Assembly (NCBI RefSeq): GCF_015627105.1
Contig: NZ_VTDM01000010.1
Location: 62,001-126,000, forward strand
DNA length: 64,000 bases
Direction of reading: 5' to 3'
DNA from: Acinetobacter baretiae
GTDB taxonomy: Bacteria > Pseudomonadota > Gammaproteobacteria > Pseudomonadales > Moraxellaceae
The translations under genes were made by a program, and so were the position numbers. Below the pieces are notes generated by a model. That model searched no databases. It was not told the origin of the DNA and was given only the letters and a program-made list of their open reading frames with translations. Shown piece after piece: positions 9,436-18,365 of the stretch (its first letter is position 1; each line of letters opens with the position of its first letter).

Positions 9436-10506
9436 ATGAATCAACAACACTACAAGCTCTTAGACATAGCTCATCTTGTAAAAGGTGAGTTATCTGGCCA
9501 AGAAGATTTTATTGTAACAGGCTTAGCAAGTCTTGATGCGGCAAATGAAAGTCAAATTTCTTTTGTAAATGGGCATAAATATTTGTCGCAAGCAAGCGTA
9601 TCTAATGCTGGAATACTAATTATCACCTCTGATTTGCAACAGGAATTACCTCAATTTAAACAATTTATTATTGTAGATAATCCATATCTTGCTTTTGCTC
9701 AATTAACACATGCTTTTGAAATCAAAGATACTCGTTTGGGGATTGAAGATACGGCAAAAATCCATTCATCGGCCGTGATTGCAGACACAGCCTATATTGG
9801 ACATTATGCCGTGATTGGCGAAAACTGTGTCATTGGTGATGGTACTCGCATTCAATCACACGTGAAAATAGACCGTGGAGTTGAAATTGGTAAAAACTGT
9901 TTTATTGATTCACATGCAACCATTACAGGTTTTTCCAAAATAGGAAACCACGTTCGTATTCATGCAAATACAGTGATTGGCGGTGAAGGATTTGGCTTTG
10001 CACCATATCAAGGTAAATGGCATCGAATTGCACAATTAGGTTCAGTAAAAATAGGAAACCATGTTCGTATTGGGTCAAATTGTAGTATCGATCGTGGTGC
10101 TCTAGATGACACGATTTTAGCAGATGGTGTGGTGATAGATAATCTTGTGCAAATTGCTCATAATGTTCACATCGGAGAAAATACTGCAATTGCGGCCAAT
10201 ACAGGTATTGCAGGAAGTACTGTCATTGGCAAAAATTGTGTTCTTGCTGGTGCATGTGGGATCAGTGGACATCTTAAAATCACAGATAATGTGACACTGA
10301 CAGGAATGTCAATGGTCACAAAAAATATTTTAGATCCAGGTGTACATTCATCAGGTACAGGTTCTTTTGAAAGTAAGCAGTGGCGAAAAATGGTTGTAGG
10401 TCTAAGACAATTAGCAGATGTGCCATTGACCAAACTTGTCAAACGGCTAGATCATATACAGACTCAAATAGAGTCAATTGAATCCACTTTAAAGATGCGT
10501 AAGTAA
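9436..10506 (+). CDS. lpxD: UDP-3-O-(3-hydroxyacyl)glucosamine N-acyltransferase LpxD
   Basis: Third step of lipid A synthesis: adds the N-linked hydroxyacyl chain from acyl-ACP. 356 aa. An N-terminal uridine-binding domain (about 1-100) is followed by a left-handed parallel beta-helix of hexapeptide repeats ([21 protein letters not shown] and so on), with the conserved [22 protein letters not shown] region holding the catalytic His. A C-terminal helix closes the protein. It starts 3 bases after the skp stop. Confidence 0.96.
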   Translation: MNQQHYKLLDIAHLVKGELSGQEDFIVTGLASLDAANESQISFVNGHKYLSQASVSNAGILIITSDLQQELPQFKQFIIVDNPYLAFAQLTHAFEIKDTRLGIEDTAKIHSSAVIADTAYIGHYAVIGENCVIGDGTRIQSHVKIDRGVEIGKNCFIDSHATITGFSKIGNHVRIHANTVIGGEGFGFAPYQGKWHRIAQLGSVKIGNHVRIGSNCSIDRGALDDTILADGVVIDNLVQIAHNVHIGENTAIAANTGIAGSTVIGKNCVLAGACGISGHLKITDNVTLTGMSMVTKNILDPGVHSSGTGSFESKQWRKMVVGLRQLADVPLTKLVKRLDHIQTQIESIESTLKMRK

Positions 10507-10507
10507 T

Positions 10508-10987
10508 ATGGTCACAGAGTCAGAAAAAACAAATCAAAATAAACCCGAATTGCCAATGAGTATTCAGCAAATTCGTGAATATCTACCTCACCGCTATCCA
10601 TTTTTATTGGTGGATCGTGTTGTTGAAATTACAGATAATGCAATTGTGGGTTATAAAAACGTTTCAATCAATGAAGAATTCCTACAAGGACATTTTCCAG
10701 AATATCCAATTATGCCTGGTGTACTGATTATTGAAGCACTTGCACAAGTATCTGGCATTTTGGGTTTCGTGATGAATGATGTTAAACCCACGCCAGGTTC
10801 TTTATTTTTATTTGCGGGTGCTGAAAAAATCCGTTTTAAAAAGCAAGTGGTCGCGGGTGATCAGTTAGTTTTAAAATCTGAACTGATTATGCAAAAACGT
10901 GGTATTTATAAATACCAGTGTACTGCCTCTGTTGATGGAGTTATCGCGACAACGGCAGAAATTATTATCTCCCATCAAAAATTATAG
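10508..10987 (+). CDS. fabZ: 3-hydroxyacyl-ACP dehydratase FabZ
   Basis: Dehydrates beta-hydroxyacyl-ACP in fatty-acid elongation; a hotdog-fold enzyme. 159 aa. The active-site block [23 protein letters not shown] has the catalytic His and Glu. [14 protein letters not shown] near the N-terminus is the family signature. An internal ATG (10556) would remove a non-conserved 16-residue N-terminal tail; the tail may or may not be translated. It sits between lpxD and lpxA, linking fatty-acid and lipid A synthesis. Confidence 0.95.
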   Translation: MVTESEKTNQNKPELPMSIQQIREYLPHRYPFLLVDRVVEITDNAIVGYKNVSINEEFLQGHFPEYPIMPGVLIIEALAQVSGILGFVMNDVKPTPGSLFLFAGAEKIRFKKQVVAGDQLVLKSELIMQKRGIYKYQCTASVDGVIATTAEIIISHQKL

Positions 10988-10994
10988 AGTAGGC

Positions 10995-11783
10995 ATGAGA
11001 AATACGGCAAATATTCATTCCACAGCGATTATTGATCCATCTGCAGTTATTGCTCAAGACGTTTCAATTGGTCCGTATTGTATCATTGGTCCAGAGGTCT
11101 CAATCGCATCCGGAACAACGCTACATTCACATGTTGTTGTTGCAGGCTACACACGTATTGGTCAAAATAACCAAATCTTCCAATTTGCAAGTATTGGTGA
11201 AGTTTGCCAAGACTTGAAATACAATGGTGAAGAAACGTGGCTTGAGATTGGTGATCATAATATCATTCGTGAACATTCAAGTTTACACCGTGGTACGGTG
11301 CAAGATCATGCATTAACGAAAATCGGTAGTCATAACTTACTGATGGTCAATACACATATTGCACATGACTGTCAGATTGGCGATCATAATATTTTTGCAA
11401 ATAATGTGGGCATTGCAGGCCATGTTCAGATCGGCAACCATGTCGTCATTGGTGGTAACTCGGGTGTACATCAATTTTGTAAAATTGATTCCTACAGTAT
11501 GGTGGGGGGAGCATCTTTAATTCTTAAAGATGTGCCGTCATGTGTTATGGCATCGGGCAATCCTGCACATGCTTTTGGTTTAAATATCGAAGGTATGAAA
11601 CGTCGAGGATGGTCAAGAGAAACAATTAATGGGTTACGCCAAGCCTTTAAGTTAATTTATAAAGAAAGTTTGACTACGGTGCAGGCAATTGAACGTATTC
11701 GATCAGATATTTTACCAAATGTGCCAGAAGCTCAATTGTTAATTCACTCTTTAGAGCAATCTAAACGAGGTATCGTGCGTTAA
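10995..11783 (+). CDS. lpxA: UDP-N-acetylglucosamine O-acyltransferase LpxA
   Basis: First committed step of lipid A synthesis. I start at the ATG at 10995 (262 aa, the family length) rather than further upstream inside fabZ, because the sequence MRNTANIHSTAIIDPSA matches LpxA N-termini and lies just after the fabZ stop. A hexapeptide-repeat beta-helix fills residues 1-190, with the catalytic His in NTHIAHDCQIG; a helical C-terminal domain (GLNIEGMKRRGWS) follows. lpxB, which follows in E. coli, is absent; a bidirectional terminator ends the cluster. Confidence 0.96.
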   Translation: MRNTANIHSTAIIDPSAVIAQDVSIGPYCIIGPEVSIASGTTLHSHVVVAGYTRIGQNNQIFQFASIGEVCQDLKYNGEETWLEIGDHNIIREHSSLHRGTVQDHALTKIGSHNLLMVNTHIAHDCQIGDHNIFANNVGIAGHVQIGNHVVIGGNSGVHQFCKIDSYSMVGGASLILKDVPSCVMASGNPAHAFGLNIEGMKRRGWSRETINGLRQAFKLIYKESLTTVQAIERIRSDILPNVPEAQLLIHSLEQSKRGIVR

Positions 11784-11799
11784 TAATACATGGCAGTAA

Positions 11800-11830
11800 A
11801 AAAAGACGAGTGATTTCACTCGTCTTTTTT
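11800..11830 (+). terminator. Bidirectional intrinsic terminator between lpxA and cpoB
   Basis: Perfect stem GACGAGTGA (11805-11813) / TCACTCGTC (11816-11824) flanked by an A-run on the left and a T-run on the right, so it can serve both convergent genes. Confidence 0.9.
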
Positions 11831-11838
11831 ATTTTTAG

Positions 11839-12756
11839 CTAACTCTTTGATGCAGTTTTAAAGTAACCCGCTTCTTTTGATTTTGGATACTTACTTAAAA
11901 TGAGTTGTTTGTATGTGAGTGCAGCTGTTGAATTATGTTCCACTTCTTTAACTATACTATAAAGCTGATATAAGGCACGAGGTGCTTTGTCTGACTCAGC
12001 ATGTTGTTTGGCAACAATTTCATAATTCTTTTTTGCAGCAGTGTAATTGGCAGGTGTAACGGCAAGATTAAATTCTGCCAACCAAAAGTGAGCATTGCCA
12101 ATATAAATACTCTTCGGATAGTGTTTAATAAACTCTTGCATTGGTGCAATGGCTTGTTTTGCACCGCCTTGTTTATATGCCTCTAGAGCAAGTGTATATG
12201 CTTCTTTTTCGGTTAAATCTGTTTTTTGTTGTTCTGTCGTTGTGTTTGTTGAAGGGGCGGGTGTTGCAACTACTTTGTTGGGACTCGGTGCTTTAGTCGC
12301 AGCAGGTGCAGGTGTGTTCGTTTTTTCTTCATGAGTTGTTGCGGGATTGGTTGGTGTTGCATTGACTGGTGCTGTTGTAGAAGACGATGAAACACTTTGA
12401 GGTGTTTGTTGCTCATCAAGTTTTTGTTGTAATAACTGTAGTCGTTGATCTAGATCGGCATAGTGATTTTCTAAATCTTTCTTTAATTGTTGTATGGTGT
12501 TTTCATGTTCTTCAAGCGTCCCACGTAAGCGACGAACTTCTTCTTCTAGCTTTTCGCTTTTTTGCATGAGTTGCCAATTCATATTTACAGGAGCTGTACT
12601 TTCTTCTGAAGAGGTGGCATTGCTTTTTATTGTAGTTGGTGAAACTGATGCGGTACTGTCTTGACTTAAAGACATATTTTCTATGGGTATAGCTGCGTAA
12701 GATATAGAACAGCTAAATAGTGCGATCAAAGCATATGTGTATGTTGATAATTGCAT
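11839..12756 (-). CDS. cpoB: CpoB/YbgF-like periplasmic TPR protein
   Basis: YbgF/CpoB proteins link the Tol-Pal machinery with septal peptidoglycan synthesis. 305 aa: signal peptide about 1-21 (...SISYA), a heptad-rich coiled coil (roughly 60-115, EEEVRRLRGTLEEHENTIQQLK), a long Thr/Pro/Ala-rich low-complexity linker (about 120-175), then TPR repeats (about 180-300; YKQGGAKQAIAPMQEFIKHYPKS and similar). The layout matches CpoB, but the gene stands alone here, not in a tol-pal cluster, so the specific function is inferred. Confidence 0.75.
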   Translation of the reverse strand: MQLSTYTYALIALFSCSISYAAIPIENMSLSQDSTASVSPTTIKSNATSSEESTAPVNMNWQLMQKSEKLEEEVRRLRGTLEEHENTIQQLKKDLENHYADLDQRLQLLQQKLDEQQTPQSVSSSSTTAPVNATPTNPATTHEEKTNTPAPAATKAPSPNKVVATPAPSTNTTTEQQKTDLTEKEAYTLALEAYKQGGAKQAIAPMQEFIKHYPKSIYIGNAHFWLAEFNLAVTPANYTAAKKNYEIVAKQHAESDKAPRALYQLYSIVKEVEHNSTAALTYKQLILSKYPKSKEAGYFKTASKS

Positions 12757-12921
12757 AAAACAGACCTAGTTAAAAATTTCCCTTTTTATGACCATATGGA
12801 TGTCATATGGAAGATAGCAAGCATTCATAGTGTAAGCATTTTTTTTATTGGGGTATATGCCTTTAAGTGATTTATTAGTAATCAAACACACCGTATTTGC
12901 ATGAAAAAACTAATTTTTGAC

Positions 12922-12949
12922 TTGTATGGTTGAAAAAAATCTCTATACT
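12922..12949 (+). promoter_or_regulatory. Sigma-70 promoter for the SRP RNA
   Basis: TTGTAT (12922-12927), a 16-bp spacer and TATACT (12944-12949) place transcription start near 12956-12960, exactly where the RNA helix begins. Confidence 0.6.
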
Positions 12950-12959
12950 TGTCGTTGTG

Positions 12960-13075
<116 letters not shown>

Positions 13076-13082
13076 TTTTTTT

Positions 13083-13595
13083 TTAAGCTTCATCAATTTC
13101 ATCAGTTATTTTCATTTCAATCACTTTAAAAATAATATCTAAGCTATAACCCCTATATTGTAAAAATCTAATTTGTTTTGCCTTCATTTTTGGGTCTGTA
13201 GCAACTTCTTCACCAAATTTTCTAACTTTTAATTTATATGCTTCGGCAAGCCAATTGGTTGATTCAAGCTGTTCTTCAATAAACTGTACATCTACTGATT
13301 TTTGCTGAATTTTATGCTTAATACGTTGAGGTCCTTGTCCTTTGATGAGCTGGCTACGAAACATTTGTTGAGCGTATCTTTCATCATTTTGATAGTTGTA
13401 CTCAATCATTTGTTCAATAATTGTATGCACCTCATCTAGATCTTGTGCGTACTGCTGTAACTTTTGTGTGAGTTCGGCCTTAGAGTATTCTTTACGTGCA
13501 AGTAAAGCATATGCATAAGATCTCAACTTTGAACCAGTTAGTTGGGGTTTTTCAGAATGAGAATCTTTTGAAATGTAGCGTTTGGTTTTATACAT
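13083..13595 (-). CDS. recX: RecA regulator RecX
   Basis: Small helical protein that modulates RecA filaments. 170 aa, with RecX three-helix repeats: LRSYAYALLARKEYSKAELTQKL, then YNYQNDERYAQQMFRSQLIKGQGPQRIKHKIQQK, then a C-terminal repeat with LQYRGYSLDIIFKVIEM. It lies downstream of recA on the same strand, the usual arrangement, but a hairpin separates the two, so recX is probably made at lower levels by read-through. Confidence 0.92.
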   Translation of the reverse strand: MYKTKRYISKDSHSEKPQLTGSKLRSYAYALLARKEYSKAELTQKLQQYAQDLDEVHTIIEQMIEYNYQNDERYAQQMFRSQLIKGQGPQRIKHKIQQKSVDVQFIEEQLESTNWLAEAYKLKVRKFGEEVATDPKMKAKQIRFLQYRGYSLDIIFKVIEMKITDEIDEA

Positions 13596-13621
13596 AGTGC
13601 GTCAAATTGGTGATATTCATG

Positions 13622-13652
13622 TGAAAAGCCGAGCATAAATGCTCGGCTTTAC
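13622..13652 (-). terminator. Hairpin between recA and recX
   Basis: AAAGCCGAGCAT (13625-13636) and ATGCTCGGCTTT (13639-13650) form a perfect 12-bp stem with a 2-nt gap. On the minus strand it is followed by only a short T-run (TTTTC), consistent with partial termination of recA transcripts before recX. Confidence 0.75.
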
Positions 13653-13664
13653 GATGCAGACGAT

Positions 13665-14702
13665 TTACTCATCTAACGGGGGTAAGTCGTCTTCTACTTC
13701 TTCTGTTACAGTGACTTTAGTTAATAGTTCATTGCGTATTTTAGCTTCAAGCTCCGCAGCGACGTGTGGGTTTTCTTCAAAATAGCGTATAACATTATTT
13801 TTACCTTGACCAATTTTACCATCTTGATACGAATACCATGCACCTGCTTTTTTCACTAAATTTTGCTGTACGGCCAAGTCAACAATTTCACCATAATGAT
13901 TCACTCCTTTGCCATATAAAATTTGAAATAAAGCTTCTCTAAATGGGGGAGCCATCTTGTTTTTAACCACTTTAATTTTGGTTTCTGAACCAATAATTTC
14001 ATCGCCTTCTTTAACTTGTCCCGCACGACGAATGTCTAGACGAACAGAGGCGTAAAATTTGAGTGCATTACCACCTGTAGTAGTTTCTGGGCTACCAAAC
14101 ATGACACCAATTTTCATACGAATCTGGTTAATAAACACCACCATACAGTTTGAACGTTTTGCATTCCCTGTAATTTTACGTAGCGCTTGGCTCATGAGGC
14201 GGGCTTGTAAGCCCATATGAGAATCACCCATTTCTCCTTCAATTTCTGCACGTGGCGTCAAAGCAGCAACCGAGTCGACTACAATCATATCTACTGCGCC
14301 AGAACGAACCAACATATCAGCAATTTCTAACGCTTGTTCGCCATGATCTGGCTGTGAAACCAATAGGTTGTCAATATCTACACCTAATTTACGTGCATAT
14401 TGTGGATCTAAAGCATGTTCTGCATCAATAAATGCACAAGTACCGCCTGCTTTTTGGCATTCGGCAATGGCTTGTAGTGTCATAGTGGTTTTACCAGATG
14501 ACTCAGGACCATAAATCTCGACAATACGCCCTTTAGGTAGACCGCCTATACCAAGGGCAATATCCAACATTAAAGAGCCTGTAGAAATTGCCTCAACAGC
14601 TTGTACGGTATTACTTCCTAAGCGCATCACTGAGTTTTTACCAAATTGTTTTTCTATTTGTGCCAGTGCTGCATTTAAGGCTTTGCCTTTATTTTCGTCC
14701 AT
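13665..14702 (-). CDS. recA: Recombinase RecA
   Basis: ATP-dependent strand-exchange protein for homologous recombination and DNA-damage responses. 345 aa. Walker [10 protein letters not shown] (about 67-75), Walker B region [10 protein letters not shown], the L2 DNA-binding loop with [30 protein letters not shown], and an acidic C-terminal tail ([12 protein letters not shown]). A 6-bp inverted repeat (ACTCAA 14736-14741 / TTGAGT 14750-14755) lies in its upstream leader. I see no LexA-type box; Acinetobacter is known to lack a classical LexA regulon. Confidence 0.98.
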   Translation of the reverse strand: MDENKGKALNAALAQIEKQFGKNSVMRLGSNTVQAVEAISTGSLMLDIALGIGGLPKGRIVEIYGPESSGKTTMTLQAIAECQKAGGTCAFIDAEHALDPQYARKLGVDIDNLLVSQPDHGEQALEIADMLVRSGAVDMIVVDSVAALTPRAEIEGEMGDSHMGLQARLMSQALRKITGNAKRSNCMVVFINQIRMKIGVMFGSPETTTGGNALKFYASVRLDIRRAGQVKEGDEIIGSETKIKVVKNKMAPPFREALFQILYGKGVNHYGEIVDLAVQQNLVKKAGAWYSYQDGKIGQGKNNVIRYFEENPHVAAELEAKIRNELLTKVTVTEEVEDDLPPLDE

Positions 14703-14846
14703 GTGAAGACCTCAAAATAATAAATATGATTGATAACTCAAGTGGACGTTTGAGTACATCTTGATTCCACGAGCGTTATAGTGACAGGTTTATAAACATT
14801 CGACTAGAGTATTTTGATTTGATGCGACAATTTGTGTCGTACTGCT

Positions 14847-15278
14847 TTATGGTTGATATGTCCATTGATCATTATTACTTTGTTTGAATTTATGAATTTG
14901 GCGACGATCTTTTTTATTGGGTCTATGTTCTGGTTTTGCTAGGTTATCAAGTTTGCGTTGAGAGGCGAGTAATTCTCTTTTTGCAATGCTTAAAGGTGTT
15001 TCTTGATATAACTGTTGGGCTACAGGTGCAGGGCCTCTTTGATTGGACAGTGCTTGAATCATTACTGTTTTTTTGTCCGATCCTTGTTGAATCGTCAGTT
15101 CTAAGCCCACGTAAACTTCTTTTGAAACTTTAACACGTTCTGATTGGTGATGGACTTTACCACCTTCAATTGCTGTTTTCGCTAAGGTACGCGTTTTAAA
15201 AAACCGTGCTGCCCAAAGCCATTTGTCAATACGCATGCGTTCTATAGGATGATTGTGAGGCTCAGTTAATTTTTTCAT
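14847..15278 (-). CDS. hslR: S4-domain RNA-binding heat-shock protein Hsp15 (HslR)
   Basis: Hsp15 binds stalled 50S subunits that carry nascent chain-tRNA and helps recycle them. 143 aa with an S4 RNA-binding domain at about residues 15-75 (RMRIDKWLWAARFFKTRTLAKTAIEGGKV), and a basic C-terminal tail. Its ATG overlaps the stop of the upstream HAD phosphatase by 4 bases (ATGA), indicating translational coupling. The same pair, yrfG-hslR, is adjacent in E. coli. Confidence 0.88.
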   Translation of the reverse strand: MKKLTEPHNHPIERMRIDKWLWAARFFKTRTLAKTAIEGGKVHHQSERVKVSKEVYVGLELTIQQGSDKKTVMIQALSNQRGPAPVAQQLYQETPLSIAKRELLASQRKLDNLAKPEHRPNKKDRRQIHKFKQSNNDQWTYQP

Positions 15279-15967
15279 CGTCTTCCTTTTTCAGGGTTTG
15301 GCAGGAATTTGAGAAGGTCTGTTAATTGCTCTAGCATAGGGTAATCACACGAAGGTTTTATTTTTCCTGTGCTTGAGGGGTGCGCAATACTCCATAGATT
15401 TTTCAAGCCAAACTGTTGGGCTTGATGTAATACCGCAGTGGTATCATCGATAAATACACTATCTTGTATGCAAAATGGAAAGCGAGTGTGTAGTGTATGC
15501 CAAAAGTTAATGTCCTCTTTGGCATAGCCAATTTGTTCACTACTAATAATATGTTTAAAATAAGGTGCTATTTGTGTTTTTTCAAGTTTTAAAGTTAATG
15601 TTTTGACATCTGCATTTGTAACAAGCCAACACTCATAATTTTTTTGTTTGAGTTGAGATAGTAGCTCAATACAATGTGGCCGCGTGCAAATATGTTCTGC
15701 GTATTGTTTATATATCTCGAAAATATTCAATTTGAGTGTGTGTGACCAAAATTGGGTTGAATACCAACGGAGTGTACGTTGGTGTTGTTGATAGCATTGA
15801 TCAATAAATGCGTAAGTTTGATCAGCACAAATATCGTGTGTGTTCATATAAGATTGAGGGACTTTAACATTCCAAATTAAATCATCGTATGCAAGATCGA
15901 GTAATGTACCATCCATATCAAACATGTAAACTGGTTTCAATTCTATCTCGTATTTAAAAGAACACAC
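15275..15967 (-). CDS. yrfG: HAD-superfamily nucleotidase, YrfG-like
   Basis: Probable GMP/IMP-type nucleotidase by similarity of context and length (230 aa). HAD motif I is DMDGT (D17 nucleophile, D19), motif II is WLVTNA, and motif IV is IDDTTAVLHQAQQFG. The annotated ATG gives 14 residues before the conserved core; an internal ATG at 15925 (MFDMDG) is possible. It is translationally coupled to hslR through a 4-base overlap. The substrate is not provable from sequence. Confidence 0.75.
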   Translation of the reverse strand: MCSFKYEIELKPVYMFDMDGTLLDLAYDDLIWNVKVPQSYMNTHDICADQTYAFIDQCYQQHQRTLRWYSTQFWSHTLKLNIFEIYKQYAEHICTRPHCIELLSQLKQKNYECWLVTNADVKTLTLKLEKTQIAPYFKHIISSEQIGYAKEDINFWHTLHTRFPFCIQDSVFIDDTTAVLHQAQQFGLKNLWSIAHPSSTGKIKPSCDYPMLEQLTDLLKFLPNPEKGRR

Positions 15968-16076
15968 TAAATTATGGCATGCTTTACGATAAAAAAGCCA
16001 TGATGTTTTTAATACATATCCATGCTATTTTTCAAGTAAAATCTATTGTAAGTTAAGCTTATTTATTAGAATTAAG

Positions 16077-16928
16077 ATGATGTTTAAACCTTGTATACCA
16101 CCTAATGATTTAATGTTGAATGACATTGTGAACACTTTGTCTGGAGCGATTGATATTTTACGACAGCAATATCAACAGTTCTTAATGCAAAGCGAAACCT
16201 TTAAAATTCAACATAAGGCAGACCAGTCTGCAGTTACACAGGCTGATTTTTATGTACATGAGTATGTATCGAAACAATTACACCAATTGAGTCAACAATA
16301 TCCAATTCTATCTGAAGAAGGGGTGTTTGATGAGCGTCATACATGGGATAGTTTTTGGTTATTAGATCCACTCGATGGTACAAAAGAGTTTTTAGCAAAA
16401 CGGCCTGAATTTACAATTAATTTAAGTTTGGTGGAGCAAGGTAAAACTACTTTTGCCGCGATTGCTGTGCCAGAAAAACAGTGTATTTACATCGGTTATT
16501 TAGGTCAAATGCCATTTAAATACCATACTTTAGATCATACATGGTCGATTTATGATAAACATGATGTTAACACGAGTATAAATATTGATCATATTTCTGT
16601 GGGCGTCAGTCATCGCAGTGATTCGAAGAAAATGTCTCATTTTTTGGACAAGCTGGCGCTAATTAAACCATTGAAATTTGTACGTGCAGGAAGTGCTTAT
16701 AAGTTTTGTTTAATGTTGGAACATCAGATTGATGTTTACCCAAGATTTCATCCAACGTGTGAATGGGATACCAGTGCAGGTCAATGTTTGCTTGAAAGTA
16801 TTGGTGGAGGTTTGTGGTCTAATAAACATACCGCTTTTACCTACAATCAAAGAGAGACATTGCTCAACGGAGATTTTATTGCTTTTACTCATATGGAGTA
16901 TGCAAAATATGCATTTAATGCGATGTAA
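16077..16928 (+). CDS. cysQ: 3'(2'),5'-bisphosphate nucleotidase CysQ
   Basis: Hydrolyses PAP to AMP, removing the inhibitory by-product of sulfate assimilation. 283 aa, inositol-monophosphatase fold. The metal-binding motifs are present: DQSAVTQAD (about 46-54), SEEG (about 80), LDPLDGTKEF (about 96-105), and the distal CEWDTSAGQCLLESIGG. Start is one of two adjacent ATGs (16077 or 16080). The role fits the sulfate-uptake genes at 34.6-40 kb, although they are not linked. Confidence 0.88.
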   Translation: MMFKPCIPPNDLMLNDIVNTLSGAIDILRQQYQQFLMQSETFKIQHKADQSAVTQADFYVHEYVSKQLHQLSQQYPILSEEGVFDERHTWDSFWLLDPLDGTKEFLAKRPEFTINLSLVEQGKTTFAAIAVPEKQCIYIGYLGQMPFKYHTLDHTWSIYDKHDVNTSINIDHISVGVSHRSDSKKMSHFLDKLALIKPLKFVRAGSAYKFCLMLEHQIDVYPRFHPTCEWDTSAGQCLLESIGGGLWSNKHTAFTYNQRETLLNGDFIAFTHMEYAKYAFNAM

Positions 16929-16972
16929 AAGGCCTTTATTTAGCTATATGAATATGAAAAAAGTGGGGTGAT

Positions 16973-17687
16973 ATGAGCTTATCACAACTCCCTGAACAGA
17001 TGATTGAAGCCATTTCAATGCTTCCAAAACATCTTCCTGTTGTATTAATTACTAGGCATTCTCTCCGAGAGGTAGTGCAGGGGCGTGGTTTAGCAGGTTA
17101 CGACTTACAACTAACGTCCGATGGTATTGTTTTAGCGCAAGCATGGGGGGGAGTATTTGGCGACGCAAGGCATTGTAATTAAAACCATCACCACAAGCCC
17201 TATACAGCGTTGTGTCGACACTAGTCATCACATGTTGGTTGGTACGGGACAAAACCCATCAGCAGGCTTAAAACATGCCTGTAGTGCATTGTTTGTAGAG
17301 CCGGGAAGTTTTGTGGTTGACATTGAGCAAGCTTCACCATCTTTTAAAGCATATGGTGCATTGGGTTTTATTAATGCTTTTTTAGCTGGACGCGTTGCTG
17401 GTATGAAAACTGTTCGGCAAGGTGTGTGTGATATTTTGACAAAAGTGTATCAACTCACTCAACAAGGTCACGGTCTACATTTGGTGGTTACGCACGATAC
17501 AATTTTGGCTGTGATTTATGCATATTTGGCAAAAGTAAATGTATTGGATCAGGCGGAGTGGCCACATATGATGGAAGGAATGTTTGTATGGTTTGAAGGG
17601 CAAGATTTCTTAAAGAGTGAGATGGTGTGGCTTTGGCGTGGTCAAATATCTCGTATTTCAACGCAAGAAATTTTTCATACCATATAA
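16973..17687 (+). pseudogene. Histidine-phosphatase (phosphoglycerate-mutase-like) gene broken by a +1 frameshift in a G-tract
   Basis: The first frame (16973 to about 17150) carries the N-terminal RH motif, LITRHSLREVVQGRG, and AQAWG. The second frame, offset by one base, continues with EYLATQGIVIKTITTSPIQRCVDTS and a LVVTHDTILAVIYAYL segment with the second catalytic His. The join is a run of seven G (17145-17151): removing one G restores AWGEYLATQG and a single product of about 237 aa. Either a real frameshift, a slippery or phase-variable tract, or a base-calling error. The substrate is unknown; the RHS in place of RHG is atypical. Confidence 0.8.
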
Positions 17688-17714
17688 AAAAGCCCCCTTG
17701 AAGGGGGCTTTTTT
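17686..17714 (+). terminator. Bidirectional terminator between the histidine phosphatase and rpsT
   Basis: A-run, GCCCCC (17692-17697), loop TTGAA, GGGGGC (17703-17708), T-run. A GC-rich stem with A and T tails, so it works for both converging genes. Confidence 0.93.
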
Positions 17715-17723
17715 ACTTATGCA

Positions 17724-17993
17724 TTAGTTAGAAGCAAGTGCTTTAACTTGTGCATTTAAGCGGCTCTTATGACGAGCAGCTTTGTTCTTATGGATAATGC
17801 CTTTGTCAGCCATACGGTCGATTACAGGAACTGCTTTTTTGTAAGCATCTGTAGCAACAGCATAGTCACCAGAAGCAATCGCACTTAACGTACGTTTTAA
17901 GTAAGTACGAACCATTGAACGCAAGCTTGCGTTGTGTTTACGTGCTTTTACGTTTTGACGCGCACGTTTTTTTGCCTGAGCAGAGTTTGCCAC
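17724..17993 (-). CDS. rpsT: 30S ribosomal protein S20
   Basis: Primary 16S rRNA-binding protein of the small subunit. 89 aa, highly basic and helical ([21 protein letters not shown]), all typical. It starts with GTG, preceded by AAGGAG at a 7-base spacing. In E. coli rpsT starts with UUG and the weak start is part of autogenous control, so a non-AUG start here is suggestive. A leader of about 85 nt with a hairpin precedes it. Confidence 0.96.
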   Translation of the reverse strand: MANSAQAKKRARQNVKARKHNASLRSMVRTYLKRTLSAIASGDYAVATDAYKKAVPVIDRMADKGIIHKNKAARHKSRLNAQVKALASN

Positions 17994-18024
17994 TCTTGCA
18001 CTCCTTGAATTAGATTGGTCTGGG

Positions 18025-18071
18025 CGGGCTGAAACAAAACCGAAACCACACAGTTCCCCTTAGCCAGCCCG
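18025..18071 (-). promoter_or_regulatory. Stem-loop in the rpsT mRNA leader
   Basis: CGGGCTG (18025-18031) and CAGCCCG (18065-18071) are perfect inverted repeats separated by 33 nt, lying between the predicted start site and the ribosome binding site. A candidate for S20 autoregulation; no experimental basis from sequence alone. Confidence 0.5.
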
Positions 18072-18085
18072 TAAACAAGTGCGAT

Positions 18086-18114
18086 ATTGTGATGAATCAC
18101 AGCGATGAAGTCAA
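18086..18114 (-). promoter_or_regulatory. Promoter of rpsT
   Basis: On the minus strand TTGACT (18109-18114), a 17-bp spacer and CACAAT (18086-18091). It predicts transcription starting near 18079. Confidence 0.6.
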
Positions 18115-18262
18115 CCCTTATTCAGTCAGTGAAGCGGTGTGTTGTAAGGAAAATGTTGAAATGTGTTTATAAAGCCAATAAATTTAGACATATTGTATTT
18201 TTTTTAGTCACACTGAGTATATTAAAAAATAAATGATATAGATCTTCAAGTGTGAGAAAAAT

Positions 18263-18303
18263 TTATAGTCTCAGTTAGGCATTAGTATGAGATGAGACTA
18301 TAA
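18263..18303. repeat. Inverted repeat upstream of mfd
   Basis: TTATAGTCTCA (18263-18273) and TGAGACTATAA (18293-18303) are perfect reverse complements separated by 19 nt. No U-tract follows. It could be an operator, a processed RNA hairpin, or a terminator relic. Confidence 0.7.
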
Positions 18304-18365
18304 CAATGACATTGGATACATGTTAATATCTCGCTTTATGAAAATACAGATGATGTCTTGAGTCT

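Larger units (their letters stand above)
17994..18365. other. Intergenic region between divergent rpsT and mfd
   Basis: 372 bp without a gene. The left part holds the rpsT leader and promoter (listed separately). The right part is AT-rich and holds a perfect 11-bp inverted repeat about 60-100 bp before mfd. I cannot identify a convincing mfd promoter. Confidence 0.7.

Noticed and set aside
10167-10442. 91-aa antisense ORF within lpxD
   Set aside because: A shadow of the lpxD reading frame; no start signal and no recognisable protein.
14736-14755. LexA-type SOS box before recA
   Set aside because: Only a 6-bp ACTCAA/TTGAGT repeat is present; it does not match a known SOS box, and the suspected genus lacks LexA.
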